Of a stretch of DNA of 64,000 bases, positions 16,925-27,199 are shown one piece after another. The stretch is from Neisseriaceae bacterium ESL0693. Its GTDB lineage: Bacteria; Pseudomonadota; Gammaproteobacteria; Burkholderiales; Neisseriaceae. The stretch's first letter is position 1; every line of letters begins with the position of its first letter. The notes beneath the pieces are model-generated. The model did not search any database, was not told the DNA's origin, and saw only the letters and a program-made list of their open reading frames with translations. The stretch is taken from the NCBI GenBank assembly GCA_029433475.1, contig JAQTIE010000012.1:1-64000 (forward strand), read 5' to 3'. The position numbers were made by a program, and so were the translations under genes.

Positions 16925-16980
16925 AAGACCAAGGTTTTAAATCCGGCCGCTGCATTGTGCCATTTTAAAACCTTGGTCTT
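16925..16980. terminator. Long hairpin beside tRNA-Arg
   Basis: Perfect 17-bp arms at 16925-16941 and 16964-16980 (AAGACCAAGGTTTTAAA) around a 22-nt loop. It lies just downstream of the tRNA on the minus strand, where it can serve as its terminator. A single arm-like copy (CCAAGGTTTTAAAATC) recurs near 56134. Confidence 0.5.
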
Positions 16981-16991
16981 GGGGTATTCGG

Positions 16992-17067
16992 TGGTGCACC
17001 CAACAGGGATCGAACCTGTGACCTCCGGCTTCGGAAACCGACACTCTTCCAACTGAGCTATGGATGC
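16992..17067 (-). tRNA. tRNA-Arg (anticodon CCG)
   Basis: On the minus strand a 76-nt cloverleaf: acceptor arms GCATCCA/TGGGTGC, D-arm AGCTCAGTTGGAAGAGT, anticodon loop TTCCGAA (anticodon CCG), T-loop GGTTCGATCCC, and encoded ACCA. The arms pair fully except for G-T wobbles. The stretch 17068-17340 shows no gene. Confidence 0.94.
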
Positions 17068-17340
17068 ATTTAAAGAAGGGTGAGTGTAACTGAATTTTAT
17101 GTTTCTGGCAAAGGGGGTTTTAATTTGTATGGCATTTTTTGCGCTGCTGGCATGATTTTTATATGGATTTGAATCATCGGGCAGTCAAAAACACCCCCCG
17201 AATAATAACCATTGTTGTATGATCAGTATCTTGTGCCGGCAAAATTCTGTTGTGTTTTTTACCGTATTGAATACGGGCGGCATTTATCCTGGGTTCAAAC
17301 GATGATTTATTTTTGGTGATGGGGCAGTAAAGGCGTTTGC

Positions 17341-18411
17341 ATGACTATGGCTTCCAGTTCGTTTATCGGTACCTTACCTGCGGTTGATGCTTTGGACATC
17401 ATTGGCGATGTTCATGGTGAATGGCAGGCGCTAGAGCAATTACTCTATTACTTGGGATACAGTGCTGATGGGGTACACCCGCAAGGGCGTAAGCTGGTGT
17501 TTGTGGGCGATTTGTGTGATCGCGGTCCGGACAGTCCGGCAGTACTGGACTGGGTGATTGCGGCGGTGGCAGCGGAGCGGGCTTTTGCGGTTTTGGGTAA
17601 TCATGAGCTGAATTTACTGATGAATGAGGCCAAGGATGGCTCTGGCTGGTATTTTCAGGAGCGCACTCAGGATACAGAGCGCTATGCACCGTGGCAAAGT
17701 TATCCAGAAGTGGATAAGCAACGGTTGCAGGCGGCTTTGGTGCAATGGCCGCTGGTGTTGCAGCGGCCGGATTTGCGGGTGGTTCATGCGGCGTGGTTGC
17801 CTGATAGTATCCGGCAATTGGCTTTGGTGGATCATCTGCCGTTACATCAGTTGTATCAGTATTGCGATGATCAGTTTAGGCAATCCTTTGCCAATAGTCA
17901 TTGGTTTGAGATTTATCAGGCAGAAAAGCAGCTACAGAAACAGCATTTGTATGATGAAGATTATGCGATGCCTTTTCTGGAGGGTATGGCTCATTATGAT
18001 CTGATGCGCAGTCATGCCAATCCGGTCAGGGCGCTGGCGTGTGGTATCGAGGATTTGTCGCCGCAGCCTTTTTATATTAATGGGCGTTGGCGTTTTACGG
18101 TGCGTTCTCCCTGGTGGCGCCATTATCATGATCGGGTGGCGGTGGTGGTGGGGCATTACTGGCGTCAGTGGTATCAGCAACCGACGGCATTACACCGGCG
18201 TGGTTTGTTTCATGAATCACCCACGCAGTGGCTGGGACAGGCACAGCAGGTTTTTTGTATTGATTTTTCGGTAGGTGCGCGCTGGCGTGAGCGTTTGAAT
18301 CATACCGGTGTGCAGCAGACCAGACTACATCTGGCGGCACTTCGCTGGCCGGAAAAGCAGATTATGCTGGACAATGGTTTTTCAGTGGCCAGTGTCCGCA
18401 AACCGGTATAA
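17341..18411 (+). CDS. Calcineurin-like metallophosphoesterase
   Basis: A 356-residue protein of the Ser/Thr-phosphatase-like (PPP) metallophosphoesterase fold. The metal-binding motifs occur in order: GDVHG at 22-26, GDLCDRGPDS near 56-65 and GNHELN near 87-92. Later histidines (VVHAAW, VVVGHYW) complete the site. It probably hydrolyses a phosphoester or a dinucleoside polyphosphate; the substrate is unknown. It stands alone between tRNA-Arg and the permease gene. An alternative ATG two codons in (MASSSF) is possible. It has more G/T-rich codons than its neighbours, but nothing clearly foreign. Confidence 0.88.
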   Translation: MTMASSSFIGTLPAVDALDIIGDVHGEWQALEQLLYYLGYSADGVHPQGRKLVFVGDLCDRGPDSPAVLDWVIAAVAAERAFAVLGNHELNLLMNEAKDGSGWYFQERTQDTERYAPWQSYPEVDKQRLQAALVQWPLVLQRPDLRVVHAAWLPDSIRQLALVDHLPLHQLYQYCDDQFRQSFANSHWFEIYQAEKQLQKQHLYDEDYAMPFLEGMAHYDLMRSHANPVRALACGIEDLSPQPFYINGRWRFTVRSPWWRHYHDRVAVVVGHYWRQWYQQPTALHRRGLFHESPTQWLGQAQQVFCIDFSVGARWRERLNHTGVQQTRLHLAALRWPEKQIMLDNGFSVASVRKPV

Positions 18412-18645
18412 ATCACTCATATCAACATGTTTATGGTTATAATGGCGCCTTTGCTGTGTATTTTGATATCATCAAGGCGATTTGACGCTGATGGCTGATG
18501 ATCGTGTACATCTTATTCATTATTTGGGAATACAATAACATTACCGTTTGTTTATGTTCATTAACCGGATACGGTGTTGCTGAGCTTTGTGTCATTGACA
18601 TAAGGCAGGCGGCCATGATCGAACATAAAAAGACTCTATCTAATT

Positions 18646-20118
18646 ATGACTGATACTCCATCTTCTCACCAGGTTAAACGCCATCTTAAAACCCGTCATC
18701 TTTCTATGATTGCTATTGGCGGCAGTATCGGCACCGGCTTATTCATGGCCAGCGGCAGTGCCATTCACGATGCAGGCCCGGGCGGTGCCTTGATTGCCTA
18801 TGCTGCGATTGGCTTAATGGTGTATTTTCTGATGACGTCATTGGGTGAAATGGCCACTTATCTGCCTACTTCGGGCTCGTTTTCCACTTATGCCAGCCGT
18901 TTTGTCGATCCTTCGCTGGGCTTTGCGCTGGGCTGGAATTATTGGTTTAACTGGGTGATTACGGTGGCGGCCGATATTTCGATTGCGGCGCTGGTGATTA
19001 CTTATTGGGAGCCTTTGCGCTTTATGCCGGCATGGGGCTGGAGCCTTTTGTTTTTTACGGCGGTATTTTTGCTGAATATTCTGTCGGTGCGGGTGTATGG
19101 TGAATCTGAATACTGGTTTGCGCTGATTAAAGTGGTGACGGTGATTGTGTTTCTGGCGGTGGGTTTGCTGACCATTTTCGGTATTCTGGGCGGTCAGTAT
19201 GTCGGCCTGACCAATTTTACCGTGGGCGATGCGCCGATTCTGGGACATGGCTGGTCGGGGGGATTCTTTACGGTTCTGGGGGTATTTCTGATCGCCGGTT
19301 TCTCGTTTCAGGGAACAGAGCTGATCGGTATCACAGCGGGAGAATCAGAAAATCCGCAAAAAAGCATTCCCAAAGCCATCAAGCAGGTTTTCTGGCGCAT
19401 TCTGATTTTCTATATTCTGGCGATGGTGGTGATCGGGCTGCTGATTCCTTACAACAGCGATGCCTTACTCGGCGCCGATGTGGATCAGGTAGCCAAGTCA
19501 CCGTTTACGCTGGTATTTGAACGCGCAGGGCTGGCGTTTGCGGCGGCGGTGATGAATACGGTGATTCTGACGTCTATCCTCTCCGCCGGTAATTCGGGCT
19601 TGTATGCCTCTACCCGTATGCTGTATGCAATGGGTAAAGACGGCATGGCACACCGGCGTTTTTCGCGGGTAAATACTCAAGGTGTGCCGGTACTGGCTTT
19701 ACTGGCCACTGCGGTGGTGATTCTGGCCATTTTTGTGTTGGAAAGTGTGGACGAAGGGGCTTATGAATATGTGGTGGCGGCTTCCGGCTTAACCGGTTTT
19801 ATTGCCTGGCTGGGGATTGCCATCAGTCATTACCGTTTCCGGCGCGCGCTGATTTTGCAAGGTTATGATTTAAACCGGCTGGCTTATCGGGCAAAATGGT
19901 TTCCGGTAGGGCCTATTCTGGCACTGATTCTATGTATTCTGGTGATTGTGGGACAAGACAGTCAGTTATTGTTGCATGGTCAGTTTAACTGGCAGCGGTT
20001 CTGCATTACCTATATGGGGCTGCCGGTGTTTGCCTTATTTTATGTTTACCATAAACTGCGCTATCGTACGCATAAAGTGCCTTTGTCTGAGGTGAATTTA
20101 AGCCAGGAGTTGGATTAA
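18646..20118 (+). CDS. lysP: Amino-acid permease, probably lysine-specific (LysP-like)
   Basis: A 490-residue APC-superfamily transporter with 12 hydrophobic helices. The AAT-family opening is present: HLKTRHLSMIAIGGSIGTGLF, with the substrate-binding GGSIGTG. The FSFQGTELIGITAGESENP stretch (around 222-240) is the conserved helix-6/loop block. The total length and the C-terminal YHKLRYRTHKVPLSEV agree with LysP proteins, which import lysine with protons. Specificity for lysine over other cationic or aromatic amino acids is inferred from overall likeness. The 230 bp upstream show no riboswitch-like structure I can defend. Confidence 0.85.
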   Translation: MTDTPSSHQVKRHLKTRHLSMIAIGGSIGTGLFMASGSAIHDAGPGGALIAYAAIGLMVYFLMTSLGEMATYLPTSGSFSTYASRFVDPSLGFALGWNYWFNWVITVAADISIAALVITYWEPLRFMPAWGWSLLFFTAVFLLNILSVRVYGESEYWFALIKVVTVIVFLAVGLLTIFGILGGQYVGLTNFTVGDAPILGHGWSGGFFTVLGVFLIAGFSFQGTELIGITAGESENPQKSIPKAIKQVFWRILIFYILAMVVIGLLIPYNSDALLGADVDQVAKSPFTLVFERAGLAFAAAVMNTVILTSILSAGNSGLYASTRMLYAMGKDGMAHRRFSRVNTQGVPVLALLATAVVILAIFVLESVDEGAYEYVVAASGLTGFIAWLGIAISHYRFRRALILQGYDLNRLAYRAKWFPVGPILALILCILVIVGQDSQLLLHGQFNWQRFCITYMGLPVFALFYVYHKLRYRTHKVPLSEVNLSQELD

Positions 20119-20258
20119 ATGCGCTAAATACGCAAACCCTGATGTGCGGCTTTGGGTTTATCCGGTTCAATGATGCCGGTAAACTGGCTGTCTGGCCTGT
20201 TTTGGGCTACCATCACATCCATCCTTAATTAATATTTTGTTTTTCTGTATCGTTACTC

Positions 20259-21926
20259 ATGCTCACTTACACGCCACCCGTAACCCGTGCTTCTGCTTCT
20301 GACTATACACGTCCGTGGTTATTGCTGTTGCTGGTGTTTGTCTGGTTGTGGCCTGGCGTGTTTCATCGCGATCTGTGGACGCCGGGTGAGCCTTATCTTT
20401 TCAGTACGATCGAACAATGGCATCTGAATAGCTGGGCACTGCCAAGTCTTTTTGGTGAACCCAACTGGTCTGCTTCGCCCTTATATGTGTGGCTGGGTGC
20501 CGCTGCCCAGTATGCCTTCAGCCCGCATATCATGGATCAATACGAGGCCACGCGTCTGGTCAGTGTTTTATTCATGTTGCTGGGATTTCTATGTATCGGC
20601 GGTGCCGGCCGGCAGTTTTTCGGCCGCAAACAAGGCCGTACGGCAGTACTGATTCTGCTGGGCTGCCCGGGCCTGTTGGTACCCGGACATTTTATCAACT
20701 CCGTTTCGGTGCTGTTTGCCGGTGCAGCCATGTGCTGCTATGGCTTTTCACTCGCCAACCGGCGGGTGATGATGGCCAGTCTGATGCTGGGTGGCGGCTG
20801 GGTGATTCTGTCGCTCAGTGGCAGCTTATTCTGGTCATGGCTCCTGATGCTTTTATCATTGGTGATGGCGTGTGTGCCTGTCTGGCGTTCGCGCCGTTTT
20901 TATCTGGTATTGCTGATTTCATGGTTATGGGCATGGCCTTTGATGCTGATGTGGCCGCTGGCGCTGCACCAGACCAATGCCGCTGCCTTTAATCAATGGT
21001 GGCAATACTATGCCCTGTATCCCTTTGGCGGCTTGCGTTCGATTCATTTTGATTTTTCTCTGGGCTATTACCTGAAAAATCTGATCTGGTTTGCTTTTCC
21101 GGCCTGGCCTTTAGCCATCTGGACGCTGACTAACCGCCATCACCGCCATTCGGCATGGGGCATACTGAGCCTATGGTGGCTGGCATTTACCTTAATCGCC
21201 TTAGGGGCAGCAGTTGAGCAATTACAAAATCTGCTGGTGATGTGCCTGCCACCATTGGCCATTCTGAGCATGGCACAATTAGACCGGCTGCGGCGCGGCG
21301 CCAGTGCTTTTCTAAACTGGTTTGGCATCATGGCCTTTGGCTTTCTGGCCTTGTTTTTATGGCTTGGCTTTGCGGCCATGAACTATGGCTGGCCGGCCAG
21401 ACTGGCCGAACGAGCCATGTATTTCAGCCCGTATTACCATTATAATGTCAATTATTTCCCATTGATTGTTGCCTGTGTGCTGACACCATTGTGGCTGCGC
21501 GCCATTACCCGCCAGCATATCCGCGGCCGGCAGGCAGTAACCAATTGGGCGGCCGGTGTGATTCTGGTGTGGTCATTATTGCTGACTTTATTCCTGCCCT
21601 GGCTGGATGCGGCCAAATCAGCCAGACCAGTGGTAGAACAGATGCAGGCAGCGCTGACGCCGGCACAACAACAAGCACTACGTGAAGGTAAAGATTGTAT
21701 CGGGGTCAATGCCCGCGAAACATCAATCCGCATTGCCTGGCAGCAATACAGCTGGCTGACTTTACAGCCTGATCAGCCACAATGCCACTACCAGCTGATG
21801 GAACGCCATCCGGCCGAGGCCGCCGCCGCTGGCTGGGAAGAAATCTGGTCAGGTGCGCGGCCGCGTGAAAAACACAATATTATTGGTTTGTGGGTCAGAA
21901 CCACACCATCCAGGGAGTCTCGATAA
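20259..21926 (+). CDS. GT39/ArnT-like membrane glycosyltransferase family protein
   Basis: A 555-residue polytopic membrane protein. After a short cytoplasmic start, the first helix is followed by the periplasmic [10 protein letters not shown] motif, which matches the acidic first-loop motif of GT39/ArnT-type enzymes that transfer sugars from polyprenyl-phosphate donors. About 11-12 helices follow, then a soluble C-terminal domain from about residue 440. Its stop codon overlaps the ubiG start (TAATG), so the two are translationally coupled. The acceptor is unknown (lipid A, glycan or protein). Assignment rests on topology and the first-loop motif. Confidence 0.75.
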   Translation: MLTYTPPVTRASASDYTRPWLLLLLVFVWLWPGVFHRDLWTPGEPYLFSTIEQWHLNSWALPSLFGEPNWSASPLYVWLGAAAQYAFSPHIMDQYEATRLVSVLFMLLGFLCIGGAGRQFFGRKQGRTAVLILLGCPGLLVPGHFINSVSVLFAGAAMCCYGFSLANRRVMMASLMLGGGWVILSLSGSLFWSWLLMLLSLVMACVPVWRSRRFYLVLLISWLWAWPLMLMWPLALHQTNAAAFNQWWQYYALYPFGGLRSIHFDFSLGYYLKNLIWFAFPAWPLAIWTLTNRHHRHSAWGILSLWWLAFTLIALGAAVEQLQNLLVMCLPPLAILSMAQLDRLRRGASAFLNWFGIMAFGFLALFLWLGFAAMNYGWPARLAERAMYFSPYYHYNVNYFPLIVACVLTPLWLRAITRQHIRGRQAVTNWAAGVILVWSLLLTLFLPWLDAAKSARPVVEQMQAALTPAQQQALREGKDCIGVNARETSIRIAWQQYSWLTLQPDQPQCHYQLMERHPAEAAAAGWEEIWSGARPREKHNIIGLWVRTTPSRESR

Positions 21927-22672
21927 TGTCCACAGAAAATTTGCCCACCACCACCGCACAACCACAGAATGTTGATCCGGGTGAAATCGATAAATTTAGC
22001 CAGCTGGCTCATAAATGGTGGGATAAAGAAAGCGAATTCAAGCCATTACATGAGATTAATCCATTGCGGCTGAAATTTATTGATGATTATGCTGCCATCA
22101 GCGGCAAAACCATTCTGGATGTCGGTTGCGGCGGCGGTATTCTGACCGAAGCATTGGCTCAGGCAGGGGCAGAATCAGTCACCGGTATTGATCTGGCTTC
22201 AAAATCATTGAAAATTGCCAAACTACATGCGCTGGAAAACAAAGTAAAAAATGTTAACTACCGCGTGGTAAGCGTGGAAGAACTGGCGCAGGAATCACCG
22301 GCACACTTTGATGTGGTCACCTGCATGGAAATGCTGGAACATGTGCCCGACCCTGCCAGCGTGGTGCGCGCCTGCGCTAGCCTAGTGCGACCTGATGGCA
22401 TTGTCTGCTTTTCCACCATCAACCGCAATCCCAAATCTTACCTGCAAGCAGTGGTGGCTGCCGAATACCTGTTAAAACTGATGCCGCGCGGCACCCACGA
22501 TTACCGTAAATTCATCACTCCAGCCGAACTGGCGCGCTTATGCCGCGCGGCCGGGCTGGAATGGATCGGCAGCAGTGGTTTCAGTTATAATCCATTAAAT
22601 AAAAAATATTATTTAACTGACCGGCTGGACGTAAACTACATGATTGCCTGTCGCAAACCAGCCAATGCTTAA
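21926..22672 (+). CDS. ubiG: Ubiquinone biosynthesis O-methyltransferase
   Basis: UbiG carries out both O-methylations of the ubiquinone ring using S-adenosylmethionine. The ATG at 21926 overlaps the preceding stop (TAATG) and gives 248 residues starting [10 protein letters not shown]. The motif order is class I methyltransferase: [22 protein letters not shown] (family signature), [13 protein letters not shown] (SAM site, about 60-72), TGIDLASKS, then [13 protein letters not shown] and [10 protein letters not shown] near the end. Its coupling to a GT39-like gene is unusual in function. A CAACCGGC...GCCGGTTGA hairpin (22678-22716) may terminate the unit. Confidence 0.95.
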   Translation: MSTENLPTTTAQPQNVDPGEIDKFSQLAHKWWDKESEFKPLHEINPLRLKFIDDYAAISGKTILDVGCGGGILTEALAQAGAESVTGIDLASKSLKIAKLHALENKVKNVNYRVVSVEELAQESPAHFDVVTCMEMLEHVPDPASVVRACASLVRPDGIVCFSTINRNPKSYLQAVVAAEYLLKLMPRGTHDYRKFITPAELARLCRAAGLEWIGSSGFSYNPLNKKYYLTDRLDVNYMIACRKPANA

Positions 22673-22899
22673 AACCTCAACCGGCACCAGCTGATAAATC
22701 AGAATGGCCGGTTGATACAAGGCTACTTGGCAATACTCTAACCGGCGGACACAGAAAACGCATGTTTAGTGCTACGTGAATCGTTGAGAACAACCTATTA
22801 GGTAACACTTTCATTATGCTGATTCACCGCCATATTAGGCAGATTGGAAATAGAAATAAAGAACAGCCTCATTATTTCTCGAATTCATTGCCATTGGGG

Positions 22900-23072
22900 C
22901 AGTTTAGAAGGACAGATACTATTGATGCAATCAATTCAGATTGTCAGGCGCAGAATTTATCGGCTGATTTATCCCGCCTGCCTGATACCGATAACGGCAT
23001 TATTCCACCGAATATCTGAAGTTATTCATAATAAAAACCACAACCGCAGCGACCAGATATGGCCGCTGTTTT
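22900..23072 (+). pseudogene. Family-A remnant and terminator upstream of leader 5
   Basis: GATTGTCAGGCGCAGAATTT through GATACCGATAAC to ATCTGAAGTTATTC matches the last ~30 codons of family A. Upstream codons are missing. The conserved terminator hairpin follows at 23047-23072 (CAGCGACC...GGCCGCTG then TTTTATT). The bases between ubiG and this remnant hold nothing else recognisable. Confidence 0.6.
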
Positions 23073-23114
23073 ATTGCCAGTTCATGCCAATTTAGCGATT
23101 GCCGCCAGAACGCC

Positions 23115-23247
23115 CAGACCCAAATTTTTTACCCTTAATATTTCCAATATAAAAACAATGAGTTAAAAATAGGCTAAAATTTTGGGTATTTTGAGCAGAA
23201 ACAGAATATTAATTTGATTTATTGGGTATTTTTGCGATATGCTTACT
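23115..23247 (+). promoter_or_regulatory. CRISPR leader of array 5
   Basis: A 133-bp leader copy ending directly at the first repeat and closest to the leader of array 4. Confidence 0.88.
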
Positions 23248-23994
23248 GTTCACTGCCGCATAGGCAGCTTAGAAAATTATAATGTTGCCTATGTATCATA
23301 TTCATTGGTTCACTGCCGCATAGGCAGCTTAGAAAACCACTATTCGGAGAAAGAGCACAATCCGGCCAATGTTCACTGCCGCATAGGCAGCTTAGAAAAT
23401 AAGAGAAGGAATTAAAGCTGTGATTAATGAGTTCACTGCCGCATAGGCAGCTTAGAAAACCGCGATAATTGCCAAATGGCGTGGTAAATTGTTCACTGCC
23501 GCATAGGCAGCTTAGAAAAAAGCCCGGACATAATAATTTTTGGGGTGTTCGTTCACTGCCGCATAGGCAGCTTAGAAAGAATGGCTTACCTGATTTTGAT
23601 TTTCCTATTAGTTCACTGCCGCATAGGCAGCTTAGAAAATGCAAAGCGGCCAATTGTGACCCCTTTTTCTGTTCACTGCCGCATAGGCAGCTTAGAAAGA
23701 CTTACACTGCTAAAGTTTTATTATCCAGTCGTTCACTGCCGCATAGGCAGCTTAGAAAGCTCATTTCATTCCCCTCACGGGGTGGCCGTTGTTCACTGCC
23801 GCATAGGCAGCTTAGAAAGATACCATGAGCTATTATTATCAATAGATGTTGTTCACTGCCGCATAGGCAGCTTAGAAACATTGAAAAGAATGTTATTGGA
23901 CGTATTAAGACGTTCACTGCCGCATAGGCAGCTTAGCATATCTGACCTGATCTACGTTATAAGTCCGTTCACTGCCGCACAGACAGCTTAAAAA
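23248..23994 (+). CRISPR. CRISPR array 5 (13 repeats, 12 spacers)
   Basis: Repeats start at 23248, 23308, 23371, then every 60 bp to 23851, then 23912 and 23967. The first eleven are all the canonical variant, so the array looks young and uniform. The second spacer (23336-23370) is 35 bp rather than 32. The last two repeats have drifted, with a 27-bp final spacer. The spacer at 23579-23610 shares a TTTTGATTTTCC core with spacers in arrays 4 and 9. The 350 bp that follow (23995-24344) show no gene. Confidence 0.98.
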
Positions 23995-24344
23995 ATTTAT
24001 CGACCAGGACAAATTTTGGTTGTCATTCGTTGCTGCGCAGAGATAAATCAGATCAATCCAGTTTGATCAACACGAAAAGCCACAATCATTGGTCTGAATT
24101 TCTTATAAAGCAGGCAAAATATAAAGTAAGCAAAATGGTCTGACTTTCATTTATCCACTAATCCCAGACAGCTTTGTCTGTCTACTCAATAGACAGATAA
24201 AGTGTATACCGATCGCTGGGGTATTGGTGTTGTCCTCTAGGCGTTTGGATATCAGCCAAAATCAAACACCGGCATGACGCACAGTAAAGGCTGAGCTGGT
24301 GCTTGATTCATGCGTTTGACAGCCTGCGCCGGATATTGTCAGCA

Positions 24345-24944
24345 TTAATTAAACACTTTAAAGCGCTCAGCATCGCCAATAAACGTTTTCACCGGAAATG
24401 GCGCCTTATTGCTACCAAAAGGCATCATGGCGCGTAATTTCCACGCATCGGGAATTGACCACGCTTTGGCAATAGCGGCATCAGGCAATGGATTATAGTG
24501 TTGCAGGCTGGCGCCGATATTGGCATTAGCCAGGGCACACCATACTGCAAATTGTGCCATGCCGCTGCTTTGTTCTGACCAGACGGGAAAATTATCGGCA
24601 TAACTCGGATACTCTTGTTGCAGGGCTTTTACCGTATCCTGATCTTCATAAAACAAAATGGTGCCGGCGCCGGCGGCAAACCCATTGATTTTGTCCTGAG
24701 TAGGTGCAAAACGCTCTGCCGGTACGATGGCTTTCAAGGCGTCCATGACAAATTGCCAGAACTGATGATGTGCCTCATGATACAAAATAACCACGCGCGA
24801 ACTTTGGGAATTAAAGGCAGAAGGTGTCAATTTGACCGCCTCTTCAATCAGCGCGGTGACTTCTTCCTGCGGTAAAGACAACTCATTGCCCAAAGCATAT
24901 TGAGTACGGCGTTTTTCCATGGCTTCGATAAAGACATTATTCAT
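24345..24944 (-). CDS. Nitroreductase-family protein
   Basis: A 199-residue flavin-dependent oxidoreductase of the nitroreductase superfamily, with a strong AAGGAG ribosome site before the ATG. Conserved points are the FMN-phosphate-binding RRTQY near residues 12-16, the SAFNSQSSRVV block (about 42-52) and the C-terminal MMPFGSNKAPFP. The family reduces nitro compounds, quinones or enals with NAD(P)H; the true substrate is unknown. The shape is closest to the fungal-type/YdgI-like short nitroreductases. It stands alone next to CRISPR array 5. Confidence 0.88.
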   Translation of the reverse strand: MNNVFIEAMEKRRTQYALGNELSLPQEEVTALIEEAVKLTPSAFNSQSSRVVILYHEAHHQFWQFVMDALKAIVPAERFAPTQDKINGFAAGAGTILFYEDQDTVKALQQEYPSYADNFPVWSEQSSGMAQFAVWCALANANIGASLQHYNPLPDAAIAKAWSIPDAWKLRAMMPFGSNKAPFPVKTFIGDAERFKVFN

Positions 24945-25213
24945 ATCAGCTCCTTAGGGTTTCATTATTTGAATCCGACCTTATAAAACCATCATAACAC
25001 CCTATTTTGTGGTTTTATGTAATCACAATGGTTGCATTTAAAATATCCACCATCATATGTGTTAATTATTATAGTCATCGTCAAACCGCAAACATAGCAG
25101 CCAATCATTAAGAAATCATTTCCTGTCAGTTAACCTTAATCATCAATCCACACTGGTCAGCCATCATCACAACCATTATCATCATTGCTATCCCATTTAT
25201 TTTATGGACGCTG

Positions 25214-25756
25214 ATGAAAAAACCGCTTGCGTATTATTTCAGTGGCTATCAGAGTAGTAGCCGGCATTCACCCAAATTTCATTACTTACAACAGCATTTG
25301 CAAGCACAGGCGCACATACTGCCGCTGGACTATCCGGATAGCTATGATCCGGCCGTTTGTCTGCCCTATTTTCGCGCACAGATTGATCAGCAACCAGCGC
25401 GGATATTTATCGGCAGCAGTCTGGGCGGTTTCTGGGCATTATTGCTGGCCAATCACTATCAGGGCGCAGCCATTTTACTCAACCCCTGCTGCCGGCCTAG
25501 CCGGTTTTCTGACCAGTTTCCACAACAGCAGACCATTTTTACTGCCTTTGCCAAACTGGAAAAAGTGCCATTACAGCCAGAATTACCGCGTCTGGCCATT
25601 CTGGCGGCAGACGATCAGGTATTGAATGCCTACGAGACCCGGCAACTATTGCCAAAATCCACCCAGATTATTATGTATCAAGCTGGTGGCCATCTGCTCC
25701 ATCAGAACATGCCACTCATCACCGCCGACATCAAACGCTTTTTACAGACCTTATGA
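25214..25756 (+). CDS. YqiA/YcfP-family alpha/beta hydrolase
   Basis: A 180-residue compact esterase. It opens with YYFSGYQSSSRHSPKF, the family's G-Y/F-x-SSP-like oxyanion segment. The nucleophile S69 sits in FIGSSLGGFWA. The acid is in LAADDQVL and the histidine is in AGGHLLHQ. YqiA-type proteins hydrolyse short acyl esters; the physiological substrate is unknown. The length matches the family. The 700 bp to the next gene (25757-26458) show no gene I can support; short open frames there run opposite to or inside the YiiX-like gene. Confidence 0.85.
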   Translation: MKKPLAYYFSGYQSSSRHSPKFHYLQQHLQAQAHILPLDYPDSYDPAVCLPYFRAQIDQQPARIFIGSSLGGFWALLLANHYQGAAILLNPCCRPSRFSDQFPQQQTIFTAFAKLEKVPLQPELPRLAILAADDQVLNAYETRQLLPKSTQIIMYQAGGHLLHQNMPLITADIKRFLQTL

Positions 25757-26458
25757 TTAAAGCCGAAGATGCCTATCCGCTTAGCAGCAATAGGCCATCA
25801 CCCCACAGGCCACAAAATAAAACCTCATGACCATATTGCCAAAGCGACAGAATATTGATTAATCAGACGTCAATCAGACCAAGGCCGATGTGATGATAGA
25901 CGATACCCGCGGCTTAAATCTGACTATTTCAGTATCAGTACCACACCATCTTCAAGCCAGCAGTTACATCGCTTTGGCTTAATGATACTGATCAGTCATG
26001 AGATTTATCCTGCCATTGATACCATTCAGCGATATACACTTCTCATAGCGTCATCAATATCACATCAACAGCGCCAGACAATCAGGCTTCAGAAAACCAG
26101 CCCGACAATCACTGCATAAAATATAAACAATGGGTTTATACCATACCGGCGACTACAGTCTGGCCACCATAATTTCGCAAGGATTACAATGAGGCAACCG
26201 ATCAGCATCATATGACTACATGAGCGCTGTATACGGGCTTTAGCTTATTTATCACACTCAGGTGATACAAGGCGTCAGACATAAATCAATCTGCGCTGCC
26301 TATCTGTCAAACAATACCCTTAATGACGCCAACAGCCGCATCAGACAGCGGCGGTAATGCTGCATACACACCGCTTGTGAATCACAACCAGAATGCAGCC
26401 AATACGCCCTGCCTGCCCTTGCAACGAAATATCACCCCAAGATCAACCAGCACACAGC

Positions 26459-27145
26459 TTAATGACCATACGCATGCACCAGATCAATCAGATCAGAACG
26501 GGACATATCGGCCGGATTATTGCCTGGTTTGCCTTCGGGAATGGGAATATTCAGTTGACGAAAATGTTCTACCCAATAGGCTGGAAACTCCCCCGTCTGT
26601 TTTGAACGGAATGTCATGGCAACCAGCGGAAACAATGGCTGCTGATGATTGGCTTCCTTAAAAATCTGATAAATCAATTCTGAACAATAATACTGGTCAT
26701 TATTAATATCAAAAGCATTATCATAAAGCTTGCCTATTTTCTGCTGTGCCTGCACCATGGCTTGTGGAATCAGATGCCGATAGGGCTGTTTTAAGCGCCC
26801 TACCACCGAATAAGGGCGACATTTCTGTGGCGGATGCAGATAATCGGCCAGCGGTGTGGCTGTAACTGCCGGTGGCGTAGCTTCGATCACCATAAAATGG
26901 TTCGGGCTTTTTTCCCACACAATGCCCACATGGGTAAACTGACGACTACCGGCGATACCGGTAGCGGCCTTAATGGCACCGTTCATGTCACCCTGACACC
27001 CTTCCTGAAAAATCAGATCGCCCTCTTGTAAGCGAAAAGTGTCGGCATAAGCCGGTACCCAGGCCACCATCAACAGCAATGTGAGCCAAAGCATGGTGTG
27101 TTTTAAAGCTTGCATGTTCATTTTATTTTCATTGAGACTCAGCAT
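26459..27145 (-). CDS. YiiX/YebB-like NlpC/P60 cysteine hydrolase, exported
   Basis: A protein of about 228 residues with an N-terminal signal sequence (MLWLTLLLMVAWVPAYA) followed by a permuted papain-like NlpC/P60 fold. The histidine is in FTHVGIVW and the catalytic cysteine is in YYCSELIYQIF. The acid/amide end includes PYSVVGRLKQP. Members cleave amide bonds in cell-wall peptides or lipids. Its periplasmic location is inferred from the signal. The start is uncertain: ATGs at 27145, 27121 and 27115 are possible without a clear ribosome site. The small membrane gene at 27200 lies upstream on the same strand. Confidence 0.82.
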   Translation of the reverse strand: MLSLNENKMNMQALKHTMLWLTLLLMVAWVPAYADTFRLQEGDLIFQEGCQGDMNGAIKAATGIAGSRQFTHVGIVWEKSPNHFMVIEATPPAVTATPLADYLHPPQKCRPYSVVGRLKQPYRHLIPQAMVQAQQKIGKLYDNAFDINNDQYYCSELIYQIFKEANHQQPLFPLVAMTFRSKQTGEFPAYWVEHFRQLNIPIPEGKPGNNPADMSRSDLIDLVHAYGH

Positions 27146-27199
27146 TGAATCAAAATATTAATCATTTACATTGGATTAATGGTTTATTGGTCAGCGAGG

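Noticed and set aside
18412-18645. Possible lysine riboswitch before the lysP-like gene
   Set aside because: The gap is 234 bp and I could not trace the conserved lysine-element stems.
23243-23991. Long repetitive frames over array 5
   Set aside because: CRISPR repeats in translation, not a repeat protein.
26323-26661. 112-codon plus-strand frame near the YiiX-like gene
   Set aside because: Overlaps the 3' end of the convergent YiiX-like gene and shows no protein-like pattern.
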